From: Acidithiobacillus sulfurivorans
GTDB lineage: Bacteria > Pseudomonadota > Gammaproteobacteria > Acidithiobacillales > Acidithiobacillaceae
Length of the DNA stretch: 58,739 nt
Assembly: GCF_018853815.1 (NCBI RefSeq)
Contig: NZ_JAAOMP010000033.1
Span: 1-58,739, forward strand
Direction of reading: 5' to 3'
This document shows positions 46,153 through 55,695 of the stretch, piece by piece. The position numbers and the translations under genes were made by a program. Under the pieces are notes generated by a model. It was not told the DNA's origin. It saw only the letters and a program-made list of their open reading frames with translations, and made no database searches. Position 1 is the stretch's first letter, and each line of letters opens with the position of its first letter.

Positions 46153-48018
46153 TCACTCTCCCAGATCATCTATGGAACGGCCGGCAATAGCCCGCCGCAA
46201 GGCACTATCCATGCGTCGCTGCACCAGAGGTTCGGCGGCAGCTTCCACAGCCTCAGCGGCTTTACTGATGGCATCTGCATCACTGCCTGCCAGGCACCGC
46301 TCTAAATGCTGACTGGCAACATCCAATTGGGCTTTTTCATCGGCTTGCAGCAAGGCAGCATCAACCGATAAGGCACTTTGCAAGGCTTCGCGCACCCTTT
46401 CCCCTTCCACCCGCGCTTCAGAAAGACGCCGATGCGCTACGTCATCAGCCCCATGCGCAAAAGAATCCAGGAGCATGCGGGCAATTTCCTCGTCATTCAG
46501 GCCAAAACTGGGTTTAACCAGCACTTCAGAACGCACTCCCGTACTAGTTTCTTCTGCCGACACCGTCAACAAGCCATCGGCATCAACCTGAAAAGTAACC
46601 CGAATTCGGGCAGCCCCAGCCACCATAGGGGGGATCCCCCGCAAACTGAAACGCGCCAGAGAACGACAATCCTGCACCAGATCCCGCTCCCCCTGGAGCA
46701 CATGAATACTCATGGCCGTCTGACCATCCTTGAAAGTCGTGAACTCCTGGGCTTTGGCAGCGGGGATAGGCGTATTCCGGGGAATAATTTTTTCCACCAA
46801 CCCGCCCATGGTTTCCAGACCCAATGAAAGGGGCAGAACATCCATCAACAGTAAATCTTCGCGTTGATTGCCCACCAACGCATCGGCCTGGATGGCCGCA
46901 CCCAAAGCCACAACCTGATCAGGGTCAATATCGGTCAATACGGGCTGCTGAAAAAATTCGGCCACCAGACTACGCAGGGCTGGAACTCGGGTTGCCCCTC
47001 CCACCAGCACTACACCATCTACATCCGCCACTTTCAGACCCGCATCACGAAGGGCGCGCCGACAGGCCGGAAGGGTGCGCTGCAGAACAGGCTGAATGAG
47101 GGTTTCAAGCTGCACCCGGCTCAGACTGATGACTTGGGAGACACCCTGCGCAGAATCCAGCGCAATTTGAACCTGCTCCTGATCTGTCAGTGCTTCTTTG
47201 CCCTGCCGCGCCTGCTGCAGAACTTGTCGACGCCAGAGTGGATCATCGAGCTGCGTGCCACATTCCGTCATCAGCCATTCGGCAATGGCATGATCCATGT
47301 CATCGCCACCCAGGGCCGTATCGCCGGCAGTTGCCAGCACTTCAAACACCCCCGCCTGCAGGCGTAAAATGGAGATATCAAAAGTGCCGCCGCCGAGATC
47401 ATAAATAGCAAAAAGACCTTCACTTTTTTTATCGAGTCCATAAGCCACCGCCGCCGCCGTAGGCTCGGCCAGCAGGCGCAAAACATTCAAACCGGCGAGA
47501 CGGGCAGCATCTTTGGTCGCCTGCCGCTGCGCCTCGTCAAAATAGGCAGGTACGGTGATGACGGCACCCTCGGGCTCAGACCCCAGCGTTTCCACTGCCA
47601 GCTCTTTCAGCACCTTAAGAATTTCTGCAGAAACCTCAACGGGGGACTTTTCACCCGCACGCGTGCGCAGACGAATCATACCTTCAGCGGGGACCAGATC
47701 GTAGGGTAGATGCCCGGCCAGGAGTGGAACGTCTTTATGACCACGCCCCATAAAACGCTTGACCGAAGCAATGGTGTTATGGGGATCCTGCCCCGCCGCT
47801 GCCTGTGCCGGATAACCCACAACCACCTTGTCGTCTTCGCAGTAACGCACCACCGAGGGTAACAAATATTGCCCGTCATGATTACGCATGACCGTTGGCA
47901 GCGCAGACAAAACGGAAGCTACCAGAGAATGGGTAGTTCCCAGATCAATCCCGATAGCCAGCCGCCGCTGATGCGGATCAGCAGTCATGCCAGGTTCTGC
48001 AATTTGCATTAAAGCCAT
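46153..48018 (-). CDS. hscA: Fe-S biogenesis Hsp70 chaperone HscA
   Basis: Specialised Hsp70 that, with HscB, releases the cluster from IscU. 621 residues from the ATG at 48018 (E. coli 616), where AAGGTG lies seven bases upstream; the longer frame to 48072 is not supported. The nucleotide-binding domain has [50 protein letters not shown] and [15 protein letters not shown]; the substrate-binding domain has [21 protein letters not shown] 104-base gap separates it from hscB, larger than any other in the operon. Confidence 0.95.
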   Translation of the reverse strand: MALMQIAEPGMTADPHQRRLAIGIDLGTTHSLVASVLSALPTVMRNHDGQYLLPSVVRYCEDDKVVVGYPAQAAAGQDPHNTIASVKRFMGRGHKDVPLLAGHLPYDLVPAEGMIRLRTRAGEKSPVEVSAEILKVLKELAVETLGSEPEGAVITVPAYFDEAQRQATKDAARLAGLNVLRLLAEPTAAAVAYGLDKKSEGLFAIYDLGGGTFDISILRLQAGVFEVLATAGDTALGGDDMDHAIAEWLMTECGTQLDDPLWRRQVLQQARQGKEALTDQEQVQIALDSAQGVSQVISLSRVQLETLIQPVLQRTLPACRRALRDAGLKVADVDGVVLVGGATRVPALRSLVAEFFQQPVLTDIDPDQVVALGAAIQADALVGNQREDLLLMDVLPLSLGLETMGGLVEKIIPRNTPIPAAKAQEFTTFKDGQTAMSIHVLQGERDLVQDCRSLARFSLRGIPPMVAGAARIRVTFQVDADGLLTVSAEETSTGVRSEVLVKPSFGLNDEEIARMLLDSFAHGADDVAHRRLSEARVEGERVREALQSALSVDAALLQADEKAQLDVASQHLERCLAGSDADAISKAAEAVEAAAEPLVQRRMDSALRRAIAGRSIDDLGE

Positions 48019-48122
48019 GCTATAGCACCTTGTTTGTTCATGATAAAAAAACTCTGGGTATGGTCCCTGCAAAGCATCTACGCCAGGCTTTATCTTAAAA
48101 GTTCGTGTGACGCATCCAAAAA

Positions 48123-48740
48123 TTACAGGTTTTGCAAAGATTCTTCGCCACGATCAATTTCACCCAGGAGTTTGTCCAGAAACTGCAACTCACGCAGTAC
48201 AGATCCAGCCTCGACAACCTGTTCACAGGGCAGTTTTTTCAAGAGGATGTGAAGCTTATTTACTGCTTTGGATGAAGCGTCTTCCACTTCTCCGCGCAAA
48301 TTGTCCAGCCCGTTCTGATCCTTGGCTGCAAGCAAATCTTCCAGACGCTCACGATACATCATCTGAGTCATCAGCAGTGACGGATCAGCCACCTTGACCT
48401 GTTCTCCAAGGGCATCAATTCCCTGACGTTGCAACAAATAGTCCGCACGCTTCAGGGGATCACGCAGTACCGCCAACGCTTCATTCAGCCGGGTACTCCA
48501 CTCCAGAGAAAACCGCCGGGTCGTCGCTTCTGCCTGGGCAAAGCGGTCGGGATGCAGGATTTTCTGCAACTGCAATACCTGACTTCGTAATTCCTGCAAA
48601 TCCAGATCATAGCTTTCTGGCAACCCGACCACATCGAACAGGGACAACTCCGCACGAAAAGGCTGAATGGCTCCACAAGAATGACAAAGTGCGGGGGGAG
48701 CATTGAGCTCCGCCCCGCACTGGATGCATACCCCTGCCAT
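48123..48740 (-). CDS. hscB: J-domain co-chaperone HscB with N-terminal zinc finger
   Basis: Delivers IscU to HscA and stimulates its ATPase. 205 residues from the ATG at 48740 (E. coli 171), which overlaps the iscA stop by one base (TGATG). Residues 1-25 form a CxxC-x10-CxxC motif (Cys5, Cys8, Cys19, Cys22) absent from E. coli HscB but resembling the zinc-binding N-terminus of eukaryotic HSC20. The J domain spans about 32-105 with HPD at 63-65 (ILHPDRF); the C-terminal three-helix bundle that binds IscU follows ([14 protein letters not shown]). Confidence 0.93.
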   Translation of the reverse strand: MAGVCIQCGAELNAPPALCHSCGAIQPFRAELSLFDVVGLPESYDLDLQELRSQVLQLQKILHPDRFAQAEATTRRFSLEWSTRLNEALAVLRDPLKRADYLLQRQGIDALGEQVKVADPSLLMTQMMYRERLEDLLAAKDQNGLDNLRGEVEDASSKAVNKLHILLKKLPCEQVVEAGSVLRELQFLDKLLGEIDRGEESLQNL

Positions 48741-49063
48741 CAGGTCGTGAAGCTCTCGCCGCAACCGCAGGAGTCCTTCACATTAGGGTTATTGAAGCGA
48801 AACCCTTCATTCAGGCCTTCACGGGTAAAATCCAGCTCCGTCCCATCCAGATAAATAAGGCTTTTCGGATCCACGAACAAACTCACATCATCATGGGGAA
48901 AAACCATATCTTCCGGGTTAGGGGCATCCACAAATTCCATTACGTAGGATAAGCCGGAGCAGCCGCTGGTTTTAACACCAATACGGATTCCCAAGCCCTT
49001 ACCACGTTTGGCAATGCTTTTGCGTACCTGCTGGACCGCGCTTTCCGATAAAGTCAAAGCCAT
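48740..49063 (-). CDS. iscA: A-type Fe-S carrier IscA
   Basis: Carries [4Fe-4S] clusters or iron to apo-proteins. 107 residues from the ATG at 49063 (E. coli 107), where AAGGA lies seven bases upstream; the upstream frame to 49222 is antisense-like noise over iscU. The three cluster-binding cysteines Cys35, Cys99 and Cys101 (SGCSG and CGCGESF) are intact. It is ten bases after iscU and shares a TGATG junction with hscB. Confidence 0.96.
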   Translation of the reverse strand: MALTLSESAVQQVRKSIAKRGKGLGIRIGVKTSGCSGLSYVMEFVDAPNPEDMVFPHDDVSLFVDPKSLIYLDGTELDFTREGLNEGFRFNNPNVKDSCGCGESFTT

Positions 49064-49073
49064 GACCGTATCC

Positions 49074-49499
49074 TTAATGTGCCACCAGGGCGGCAGCCAC
49101 TTCAGCTTGACTGTGCCCGGCACCCCGCTTGCTGCGATAGTCTTCCACAGCCGCCTTGATGGCATCTTCTGCCAACACAGAGCAGTGGATTTTGACGGGC
49201 GGCAGTTCCAGCTCTTCAGCAATATGACTGTTTTTGATAGTCATAGCCTCGTCCAGAGTTTTACCCTTGACCCACTCGGTAACCAGTGAGCTGGAGGCAA
49301 TGGCCGAACCGCAACCATAGGTCTTGAACTTGGCATCTTCGATAATGCCTTGCTCGTTCACCTTGATCTGCAGACGCATGACGTCTCCACATGCGGGCGC
49401 GCCCACCATGCCGGTGCCAACCCCGCTATCATCCTTGTCCATCGCCCCAACATTCCGGGGATTTTCATAATGATCAATCACTTTTTCGCTGTATGCCAT
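49074..49499 (-). CDS. iscU: Fe-S cluster scaffold IscU
   Basis: Scaffold on which IscS-derived sulfur and iron form clusters. 141 residues (E. coli 128), with a 13-residue C-terminal extension ([16 protein letters not shown] region). Ligands Cys37, Asp39, Cys63, His105 and Cys106 are all present, and LPPVKIHCS is the HscA-recognition motif. It is 24 bases after iscS. Confidence 0.97.
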   Translation of the reverse strand: MAYSEKVIDHYENPRNVGAMDKDDSGVGTGMVGAPACGDVMRLQIKVNEQGIIEDAKFKTYGCGSAIASSSLVTEWVKGKTLDEAMTIKNSHIAEELELPPVKIHCSVLAEDAIKAAVEDYRSKRGAGHSQAEVAAALVAH

Positions 49500-49523
49500 G
49501 ACTATTCTCCTTGCTTGAGAGCC

Positions 49524-50789
49524 TTAATGTGCGGCCCACTGAATACTGTTAAGATCTATGCCTTCCAGATGCATTTCCCAAAGCGGTGACAACTCCCGCA
49601 ATTTGCCCACTTTGCCCGCAATCAACTCGATGGTGGCATCAATTTCTGCCTCGGTCGTGAAGCGCCCAATACCGAAACGAATGGAACTATGGGCTAATTC
49701 GTCGGATTTACCCAATGCCCGGAGCACGTAAGACGGCTCCAAACTGGCTGAAGTACAGGCTGAACCGCTGGAAACCGCAATTTCCTTCAGAGCCATGATC
49801 AGAGATTCGCCTTCGACAAAGGCAAAACTGATATTCAGGTTATGCGGAACCCGATGTTCCATACTGCCATTAATATAGGTTTCCTCAACACGATCCTGAA
49901 TACCTTTGAGCAGACGATCGCGCAATTTACCAATTCTTTGAGCATCAGCATCCATCAACTGAACGGCCAGTTCGGCAGCTGCCCCCATACCGACAATCTG
50001 GTGCGTGGGCAAAGTGCCTGAACGCATACCCCGTTCGTGACCACCACCATGTACCTGGGCTTCCACGCGCACCCGGGGCTTGCGCCGGACATACAGGGCA
50101 CCGATTCCTTTGGGACCATAAATCTTGTGACCGGACACGCTCATCATGTCCGCCTGAATGGCTTCCACATCTACCGGCACCTTACCCAGCGCCTGCACCG
50201 CATCCACATGAAAAAGCACCTTGTGTGCCCGCAAAATCCGGCCAATTTCTTCCATGGGCTGGATGACACCGATTTCATTATTCACGAACAGCACCGAGGC
50301 GATGATGGTATCCGGGCGAATGGCAGCTTCGAAAGCCTTCAGATCGACCAGACCATCTTCCCGAACCTCCAGATAAGTGACCTCAAAACCTTCCCGCTCC
50401 AACTGACGACAGGTGTCCAGAGTCGCTTTATGCTCGGTGCGCAGGGTAATAATGTGCTTGCCCTTACCGGAATAAAAATGCGCCGCGCCTTTCAAGGCCA
50501 GATTAGTGGCCTCTGTTGCGCCTGAGGTCCAGACAATTTCCCGGGGATCCGCATGCAGCGCATCCGCTACCTGCTGACGGGCTTTTTCGACGGCCTTTTC
50601 TGCTGTCCAGCCGTAAGCATGGGAACGGCTCGCCGCATTGCCAAAATCATGGGTCAAATAAGGCAGCATCTGTTCCAACACCTGTGGATCTACCGGCGTA
50701 GTCGCCTGGTAATCCAGATAAATGGGACGATCCGGGTCAATCAGCAAGGGTTTCTTGCTCTCCAGGTCGATAATTTGGGGTTGATTCAT
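49524..50789 (-). CDS. iscS: cysteine desulfurase IscS
   Basis: PLP enzyme releasing sulfur from cysteine for Fe-S clusters and thio-tRNA. 421 residues from the ATG at 50789 (E. coli 404), with GAGG eight bases upstream; a GTG at 50798 is possible. The N-terminus is about 18 residues longer than in E. coli before [13 protein letters not shown]. The PLP Lys is in [12 protein letters not shown], and the catalytic Cys is on the mobile loop [11 protein letters not shown]. Product sulfur can go to IscU and, through relay proteins, to MnmA encoded in the same run. Confidence 0.96.
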   Translation of the reverse strand: MNQPQIIDLESKKPLLIDPDRPIYLDYQATTPVDPQVLEQMLPYLTHDFGNAASRSHAYGWTAEKAVEKARQQVADALHADPREIVWTSGATEATNLALKGAAHFYSGKGKHIITLRTEHKATLDTCRQLEREGFEVTYLEVREDGLVDLKAFEAAIRPDTIIASVLFVNNEIGVIQPMEEIGRILRAHKVLFHVDAVQALGKVPVDVEAIQADMMSVSGHKIYGPKGIGALYVRRKPRVRVEAQVHGGGHERGMRSGTLPTHQIVGMGAAAELAVQLMDADAQRIGKLRDRLLKGIQDRVEETYINGSMEHRVPHNLNISFAFVEGESLIMALKEIAVSSGSACTSASLEPSYVLRALGKSDELAHSSIRFGIGRFTTEAEIDATIELIAGKVGKLRELSPLWEMHLEGIDLNSIQWAAH

Positions 50790-50807
50790 TTTCTGCACCT
50801 CACGGTA

Positions 50808-51299
50808 TCAAGCGGTATCATGCGTTGCCGCACGCAACACATGGCGATTTTGCATACGAACCGGAACACCTTGCGCCGATTCTTTTTGTAAATGTCGGGC
50901 AACCAGATCACCCAAGGTGATATTCCCGAGAAAACTGGCAATGTGATCGCCCAATTCTTCCCACAAATCATGGGTCAGGCATTGCTGACCATCACCCTTG
51001 CAGCAGTTTTGCGGTTCGCCACCACATTGGGTTGTACTGATGGATTCATTAACTGCCTCGACAATCATGGTCAGGGGAATTTCCGAATCCGACACAGCCA
51101 GCCGATAACCTCCACCTGGCCCACGTACACTTTCAATCAGTCCAAAGCGCCGCATACGTCCAAACAACTGCTCCAGATAAGCCACCGATATTTGCTGACG
51201 TTGGGAAACATCCGCTACCGTCACCACGCCGTCACTCTGGTGCAGAGCCAAATCCAGCATGGCTGTTACGGCATAGCGGCCTTTCGTTGTCAATTTCAT
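50808..51299 (-). CDS. iscR: Rrf2-type Fe-S regulator IscR
   Basis: Represses the isc operon when loaded with [2Fe-2S]. 163 residues from the ATG at 51299 (E. coli 162). The winged-helix part MKLTTKGRYAVTAMLDLALH and VRGPGGGYRLA is nearly invariant. Cluster ligands are Cys92, Cys99 or Cys100, Cys107 and His110, with spacings one or two residues longer than in E. coli. GAGG lies nine bases upstream of the start. An IscR-type operator covers its own promoter, so autoregulation is expected. Confidence 0.95.
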   Translation of the reverse strand: MKLTTKGRYAVTAMLDLALHQSDGVVTVADVSQRQQISVAYLEQLFGRMRRFGLIESVRGPGGGYRLAVSDSEIPLTMIVEAVNESISTTQCGGEPQNCCKGDGQQCLTHDLWEELGDHIASFLGNITLGDLVARHLQKESAQGVPVRMQNRHVLRAATHDTA

Positions 51300-51320
51300 A
51301 TCAGGTAACCTCTGCTGCAC

Positions 51321-51352
51321 ATCCTACTATCTGTACTAAATTAGTCAAGTAT
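51321..51352 (-). promoter_or_regulatory. iscR promoter with overlapping IscR type-1 operator
   Basis: TTGACT (51348-51343) and TAGGAT (51326-51321) with a 16-base spacer form the promoter. The minus-strand block ATACTTGACTAATTTAGT (51352-51335) matches the left two thirds of the IscR type-1 consensus at every specified position; the right flank is degenerate. The operator covers the -35, as at the E. coli iscR promoter. The -35 overlaps the cysE stop codon. Confidence 0.7.
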
Positions 51353-52100
51353 TCTGTTTTGAAGTTCCCTGTCCGGCAGAATCCGACTCTACTTCCAGAG
51401 AACAAGCGATTTCCTCGACCGGCATCAAGGCTTCACGCGGCTGTAATTGTTGCAATCCGGACCTGATCTGGGTGATCTCGGCATCCTGACGATGCATGTG
51501 TTCGAGCATGCATTCTATCGCTCGCGCTACCGGGTCAGGCATCTGCCCAGTCAGTCCATAGGCTTCAAAATTATCCGGATGTTGCTCCCCTTTATTCACT
51601 ACCCGGCCGGGAATACCCACTACCGTCGCCCCTGCCGGAACCGATTTGACCACGACAGCGTTGGAACCAATCCGAGCCTGATCGCCAACCATAATGGGTC
51701 CCAGCACTTTGGCCCCCGCGCCTACAATCACGCCATTACCCAATGTGGGATGACGCTTGCCCGGTTGCCAGGACGTTCCACCCAGGGTAACACCATGATA
51801 AAGCGTACAATCATCGCCAATTTCTGCCGTCTCACCGATCACTACACCCATGCCATGATCAATAAAAAAGCGTTGTCCAATGCAGGCACCAGGATGAATT
51901 TCAATGCCCGTCCAGAAACGGGAAAAAGCCGCGAGACTCCGGGCCAGCAAGCGCCAGCGCCGCCTCCAGAGTCCGTGGGCCAAGCGGTGCATAAACAGGG
52001 CATGTACACCAGGATAGGTCAGCAAAACCTCAAGACGATTGCGGGCGGCAGGATCACGGGCAAATACGGCATCGAGGTCAGCACGCCAATGACCAGCCAT
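51345..52100 (-). CDS. cysE: serine O-acetyltransferase
   Basis: Makes O-acetylserine, the direct precursor of cysteine. 251 residues, with the short N-terminus of EpsC/CysE-type enzymes (E. coli 273). The left-handed beta-helix of hexapeptide repeats has catalytic His residues in [16 protein letters not shown] and [10 protein letters not shown], then [19 protein letters not shown] and GIPGRVV. A 70-residue C-terminal tail lacks the canonical terminal Ile, so feedback by cysteine is uncertain. It lies between trmJ and iscR, supplying the substrate of IscS. Confidence 0.92.
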   Translation of the reverse strand: MAGHWRADLDAVFARDPAARNRLEVLLTYPGVHALFMHRLAHGLWRRRWRLLARSLAAFSRFWTGIEIHPGACIGQRFFIDHGMGVVIGETAEIGDDCTLYHGVTLGGTSWQPGKRHPTLGNGVIVGAGAKVLGPIMVGDQARIGSNAVVVKSVPAGATVVGIPGRVVNKGEQHPDNFEAYGLTGQMPDPVARAIECMLEHMHRQDAEITQIRSGLQQLQPREALMPVEEIACSLEVESDSAGQGTSKQNT

Positions 52101-52150
52101 TCGTTATGTTCCTCCCGCTTTTACGCACCCTTGTCAGCCCGCATTAAAGA

Positions 52151-52918
52151 CTATCCCGACCCTTTTTGTCTACTATTCGTCGCCCAGCGCTGTATTTCGG
52201 TGAGAATACCGCGCAGAATATTGACTTCATTAGCCGTAGGCCGCGCCCGGTCATATAGACGGCGCAAACGACGCATCATCCGGATGGCACGAATTTCCTG
52301 CAAAAAACCACTTTGCCACAAAACCTGCTCCAGATGACCATAAAAACCTTCCATGTCTTCCATAGGCGCTGCTACTTCAATGCTTGTGGCATCAGGATCA
52401 GAACGCAGTTCGGCAGTGCTGCAAAGTGTCGCCATGTGCAGCTCATAAGCCAGGACCTGCACTGCCTGACCAAGATTCAGGGAATGATATAATTCCGCCG
52501 TGGGAATATTGACCAGAACCTGACAGTGATCCAGCTCCTCATTACTGAGACCTGTGCGTTCGCGGCCGAAAACCAGCGCACAATTTCCGGCAGCAAGCTC
52601 CGCAACCATTTCCACAGCCGCCTCACGGGCATCCAGCACGGGCCACTGAATGCGGCGATCTCGGGCGCTGGTCCCATAGACCTTGTGGCAGCCCTGCAAG
52701 GCTGAAGCCAGATCTGCTGTGACTTGCGCCCTTTCAAGAATATCCTCGGCACCTGATGCCAGTGCTGTCGCCTCAGGATGGGGAAAAAAACGCGGATTCA
52801 CCAGGACCAGATGTTGCAGTCCCATAACTTTCATGGCGCGGGCAGTAGCGCCAATATTGCCCGGATGACTGGTTTCCACCAGAACCACCCGCAGCCCCTC
52901 CAGAAATTTTGTACTCAA
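52151..52918 (-). CDS. trmJ: tRNA (cytidine/uridine-2'-O-)-methyltransferase TrmJ
   Basis: SPOUT methyltransferase modifying the ribose at position 32 of several tRNAs. 255 residues (E. coli 246). Knot motifs: VETSHPGNIGATARAMKVMG, VFGRERTGLSNEEL and YHSLNLGQAVQVLAYEL. The C-terminal extension (about 170-255) is the tRNA-binding part. The start is a TTG at 52918 with AGGGG nine bases upstream. The position beside iscR and divergent from suhB is the same as in E. coli. Confidence 0.93.
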   Translation of the reverse strand: MSTKFLEGLRVVLVETSHPGNIGATARAMKVMGLQHLVLVNPRFFPHPEATALASGAEDILERAQVTADLASALQGCHKVYGTSARDRRIQWPVLDAREAAVEMVAELAAGNCALVFGRERTGLSNEELDHCQVLVNIPTAELYHSLNLGQAVQVLAYELHMATLCSTAELRSDPDATSIEVAAPMEDMEGFYGHLEQVLWQSGFLQEIRAIRMMRRLRRLYDRARPTANEVNILRGILTEIQRWATNSRQKGSG

Positions 52919-52957
52919 GCTTAGTTACCCCTGATCACGCACTGTTGAGTTTAATCG

Positions 52958-52990
52958 TTAGTTTGTTCGCAGCGCCATTCGTGCGGTCAT
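52958..52990 (-). CDS. possible 10-codon leader ORF upstream of trmJ
   Basis: An ATG at 52990 preceded, five bases away, by AAAGGAGAA (53004-52996), an excellent ribosome-binding site, opens a 10-residue frame (MTARMALRTN) ending at 52958. It is in frame with trmJ but separated by two stop codons. The same bases on the other strand contain the -10 of suhB. It may be translated as a leader peptide or be a fossil of an older trmJ start. Confidence 0.25.
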   Translation of the reverse strand: MTARMALRTN

Positions 52991-53039
52991 TGCCGTTCTC
53001 CTTTATAATGGACCCAATTTGTTTTTCCATAGGATACCC

Positions 53040-53837
53040 ATGCAGCATCCCATACTAGTTACCGCTATCCGTGCCGCCCGCAAAGCTGGCGATATCATCA
53101 ATCGCAGTTTTGCCCGGGTCAATGAAATCACCATCACAAGCAAAGCGCACAATGACTTTGTGACCGACGTGGATCAACGCGCCGAGGCGGCCATCGTCGA
53201 AATCATCCGCCGCGCCTACCCGGATCATGGCATTCTGGCCGAAGAAGGCAACCGGATTCCCGACAAGGACTTCGAATGGATTATTGATCCTCTCGACGGC
53301 ACCACCAATTTCATTCACGGCATGCCACAGCTCTGTGTTTCCATTGGCATTAAACATTTTGACCGACTGGAGCATGCAGTTATTTACAATCCCATCCACG
53401 ATGAGCTGTTTACCGCCACGCGCGGCGGCGGCGCCCATCTGAATGATCGCCGCCTGCGCATTGCCCAACGCAAGGATCTGGATGGCGCGCTTCTGGGTAC
53501 CGGGTTTCCTTTTCGGGATTTTTCCTATCTGGATACCTATCTCGCCACCTTCAAGGCCTTCATGCTGAAAACAGCAGGTATTCGGCGCCCGGGTTCTGCC
53601 GCTCTGGATCTGGCTTATGTGGCTGCCGGCCGTTATGACGGATTCTGGGAATTCAACCTCAAACCCTGGGATCTGGCAGCAGGAGCACTGCTGGTTCAGG
53701 AGGCTGGCGGGGTAGCCACCGACTTCACGGGGGACCAGGGATTTCTGGAAAATGGCAACATTGTGGCGGGCAATCTGCGCGTACATGCGCAGATGCTCCA
53801 CATCATCAGCCAGGAAATCAACAAGCCCAAGACCTGA
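53040..53837 (+). CDS. suhB: inositol-1-monophosphatase SuhB
   Basis: Mg-dependent phosphatase that also binds RNA polymerase/Nus complexes during rRNA synthesis in E. coli. 265 residues from the ATG at 53040 (E. coli 267), where AGGA lies five bases upstream; the in-frame ATG at 53019 is in the leader. Metal-site motifs: GILAEEGN, WIIDPLDGTTNFIHG and PWDLAAGALLVQEAGG. A perfect -10 TATAAT at 53004-53009 lies 30 bases before the start; no good -35 is visible. It is divergent from trmJ, as in enterics. Confidence 0.94.
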   Translation: MQHPILVTAIRAARKAGDIINRSFARVNEITITSKAHNDFVTDVDQRAEAAIVEIIRRAYPDHGILAEEGNRIPDKDFEWIIDPLDGTTNFIHGMPQLCVSIGIKHFDRLEHAVIYNPIHDELFTATRGGGAHLNDRRLRIAQRKDLDGALLGTGFPFRDFSYLDTYLATFKAFMLKTAGIRRPGSAALDLAYVAAGRYDGFWEFNLKPWDLAAGALLVQEAGGVATDFTGDQGFLENGNIVAGNLRVHAQMLHIISQEINKPKT

Positions 53838-53862
53838 AAACCCGCAGCTCGAGCGCGGTGCT

Positions 53863-54726
53863 TTACTGTCCTGCCAGTGACCTTGATCCGGCCCAGTGCC
53901 GGGCAAACTGGCGGGCCACCCGCCCACTGCGGGAACCACGCTGCAGTGCCCAGCGCAAGGCTTCCTCCTGCCATTGCTCAGGATCTGCCGGCATATTCAG
54001 ACGCCGCAAATGGATGGCACAAATATCCAGATACATGGCCTGATCAAAGGGATAAAAACCCAGCCACAATCCAAAACGCTCCGATAAACTGATTTTTTCC
54101 TCAGCGGTTTCGCCCGCAATAATCTCATCGCCATGACGGTGATATTCTTCATTGTCGGAAAAATGCCGGGGCATGAGATGGCGCCGGTTACTGGTGGCAT
54201 ACAAAAGCACATTATCGGGCCGCGCCTCCACACCGCCATCCAGCAGTGATTTGAGGGCCTTATAGCCAGGGTCATCAGAACCAAAAGACAAATCATCACA
54301 AAACAGGGCAAAGTGATAACACTGTTCGGGATCAGCAGCCTGCAGGGCGGCCAATATCTCCGGTAAATCCAGAATGCCATCCGCATCTATTTCAACAAGA
54401 CGCAAGCCCTGATCCGCATAACGCCGCAGCAAGGCTTTGACCAGGGACGACTTTCCCGTTCCCCTTCCGCCCCAGAGCAGTGCGTCATTGGCCGGGAATC
54501 CGGCCACAAACTGCCGGGTATTCAATTCCAGGGCCGCCTTGGTTTCGTCAATACCCAACAACTCATCCATATCCGGCAAATCCACCCGGCTGACGGCCTC
54601 CAGACGCCCACCCAGGGGCAAATGTCGCCAGCGCGCAGCCTTGATGCTGGCGAAATCCGGCAAGGGATGATCACTGCCATCCCCCAGCAGCGCCGCTAAA
54701 CTTTGAAGCAAATGCTGACGTTCCAC
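53863..54726 (-). CDS. AAA-type ATPase of the DUF815 family
   Basis: About 287 residues. The C-terminal ATPase core is typical of DUF815: LLWGGRGTGKSSLVKALL (Walker A), FALFCDDLSFGSDDPGYKALKS (Walker B region), VLLYATSNRRHLMPR (sensor 1), then EEKISLSERFGLWLGFYPF and RSGRVARQFARHWA. No nuclease, protease or helicase domain is attached and its role is unknown. The start is uncertain: GTG 54726 has AGGAG ten bases upstream and is used here; GTG 54768 would add 14 residues without a ribosome-binding site. It is convergent with suhB and divergent from yciB. Confidence 0.85.
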   Translation of the reverse strand: MERQHLLQSLAALLGDGSDHPLPDFASIKAARWRHLPLGGRLEAVSRVDLPDMDELLGIDETKAALELNTRQFVAGFPANDALLWGGRGTGKSSLVKALLRRYADQGLRLVEIDADGILDLPEILAALQAADPEQCYHFALFCDDLSFGSDDPGYKALKSLLDGGVEARPDNVLLYATSNRRHLMPRHFSDNEEYHRHGDEIIAGETAEEKISLSERFGLWLGFYPFDQAMYLDICAIHLRRLNMPADPEQWQEEALRWALQRGSRSGRVARQFARHWAGSRSLAGQ

Positions 54727-54789
54727 TGTCCATAAACTCCTTTCTGTGATTAGATAGCTGCGTTCCACTCTATATTACTGCGTCCCGTC

Positions 54790-55341
54790 ATGAAACTGCT
54801 TACCGACTTTCTACCCATCATCCTCTTTTTTGTAGCGTATAAGATTCATGGTATTTATACGGCTACAGAAGTGCTGATTGTTGCCGCCATTGTGCTTATG
54901 GCCTGGCAATGGTGGCGGCGTGGTCGCATTGAGACAATGACCTGGGTCTCCACTCTGCTGATCCTGATTTTCGGTGGCCTGACTCTCTATTTTCATAATG
55001 ACACCTTCATCAAGGTCAAACCCAGCATCCTCTATCTGCTTTTTGCCGGAGTCCTGTTGTTCACCCATTGGCGGGAACAGCCCCTGCTCGAACGCCTGAT
55101 GGGTAGTCAACTGCCAGCTACTTTGCCGCAGTCGTTCTGGAGACGCCTCAATATCTACTGGATCACGTTTTTTATTTTTGGCGCGATCCTGAACCTGGTG
55201 GTGGCCTACAGTTTTTCGACGGGTATCTGGGTAGACTTCAAGCTTTTCGGTATGCTCGGCATTACCATCATTTTTGTGCTGTTCCAGGCCGTGGTCATTT
55301 CCCGGGCACTTCCCCAGGAAATCAAAGACAGTGACTCGTGA
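54790..55341 (+). CDS. yciB: inner membrane protein YciB (IspA/septation family)
   Basis: 183-residue membrane protein (E. coli 179) with five hydrophobic helices: DFLPIILFFVAYKIHGIYTA, TEVLIVAAIVLMAW, MTWVSTLLILIFGGLTLYF, ILYLLFAGVLLF and two C-terminal helices. The sequence between, FHNDTFIKVKPSILY, is the family signature. It affects cell-envelope integrity and septation in enterics. It begins the yciB-yciI-bolA-argA series, with yciI 51 bases downstream; the yciB-yciI neighbourhood also exists in E. coli. Confidence 0.93.
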   Translation: MKLLTDFLPIILFFVAYKIHGIYTATEVLIVAAIVLMAWQWWRRGRIETMTWVSTLLILIFGGLTLYFHNDTFIKVKPSILYLLFAGVLLFTHWREQPLLERLMGSQLPATLPQSFWRRLNIYWITFFIFGAILNLVVAYSFSTGIWVDFKLFGMLGITIIFVLFQAVVISRALPQEIKDSDS

Positions 55342-55392
55342 ACGCCGATGCTGAAAACGCGCATACCGCTCATTCATTGACAGGACATGCTT

Positions 55393-55695
55393 ATGTATTA
55401 CTGTATCATTGGCACCGATAATCCGAATTCCCTGAGCAAGCGCCAAAACGCCCGGGGTGATCATCTGGCGCGCCTGCATCAGTTACAATCCGAAGGGCGA
55501 CTGCTGACGGCCGGCCCTTTCCCGGCTGCTGATACGGAAGAACCCGGCGAAGCAGGATTTACCGGCAGCCTGATAATCGCCCGTTTTAATTCTCTGGAAG
55601 AAGCCCATGCCTGGGCGGCTGCCGAACCCTATCTCAGTGCTGGCGTCTATGCAGATGTCAGTGTTCGTCCCTACAAAGGAGTGTTTTTACCATGA
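55393..55695 (+). CDS. yciI: YciI family protein
   Basis: 100-residue ferredoxin-like-fold protein (E. coli YciI 98). It shows [34 protein letters not shown] and a central AGPFPA, then [20 protein letters not shown] with the conserved Asp/His pair region of the family. The biochemical role is unknown. The ATG at 55393 is preferred over the ATG at 55387 because AGGA is seven bases upstream. The stop overlaps the bolA start as ATGA. Confidence 0.9.
   Translation: MYYCIIGTDNPNSLSKRQNARGDHLARLHQLQSEGRLLTAGPFPAADTEEPGEAGFTGSLIIARFNSLEEAHAWAAAEPYLSAGVYADVSVRPYKGVFLP

Noticed and set aside
48019-48122. Attenuator between hscB and hscA
   Set aside because: A run of seven T is present but the preceding stem is only 3 bp (GGG/CCC), insufficient for a terminator.
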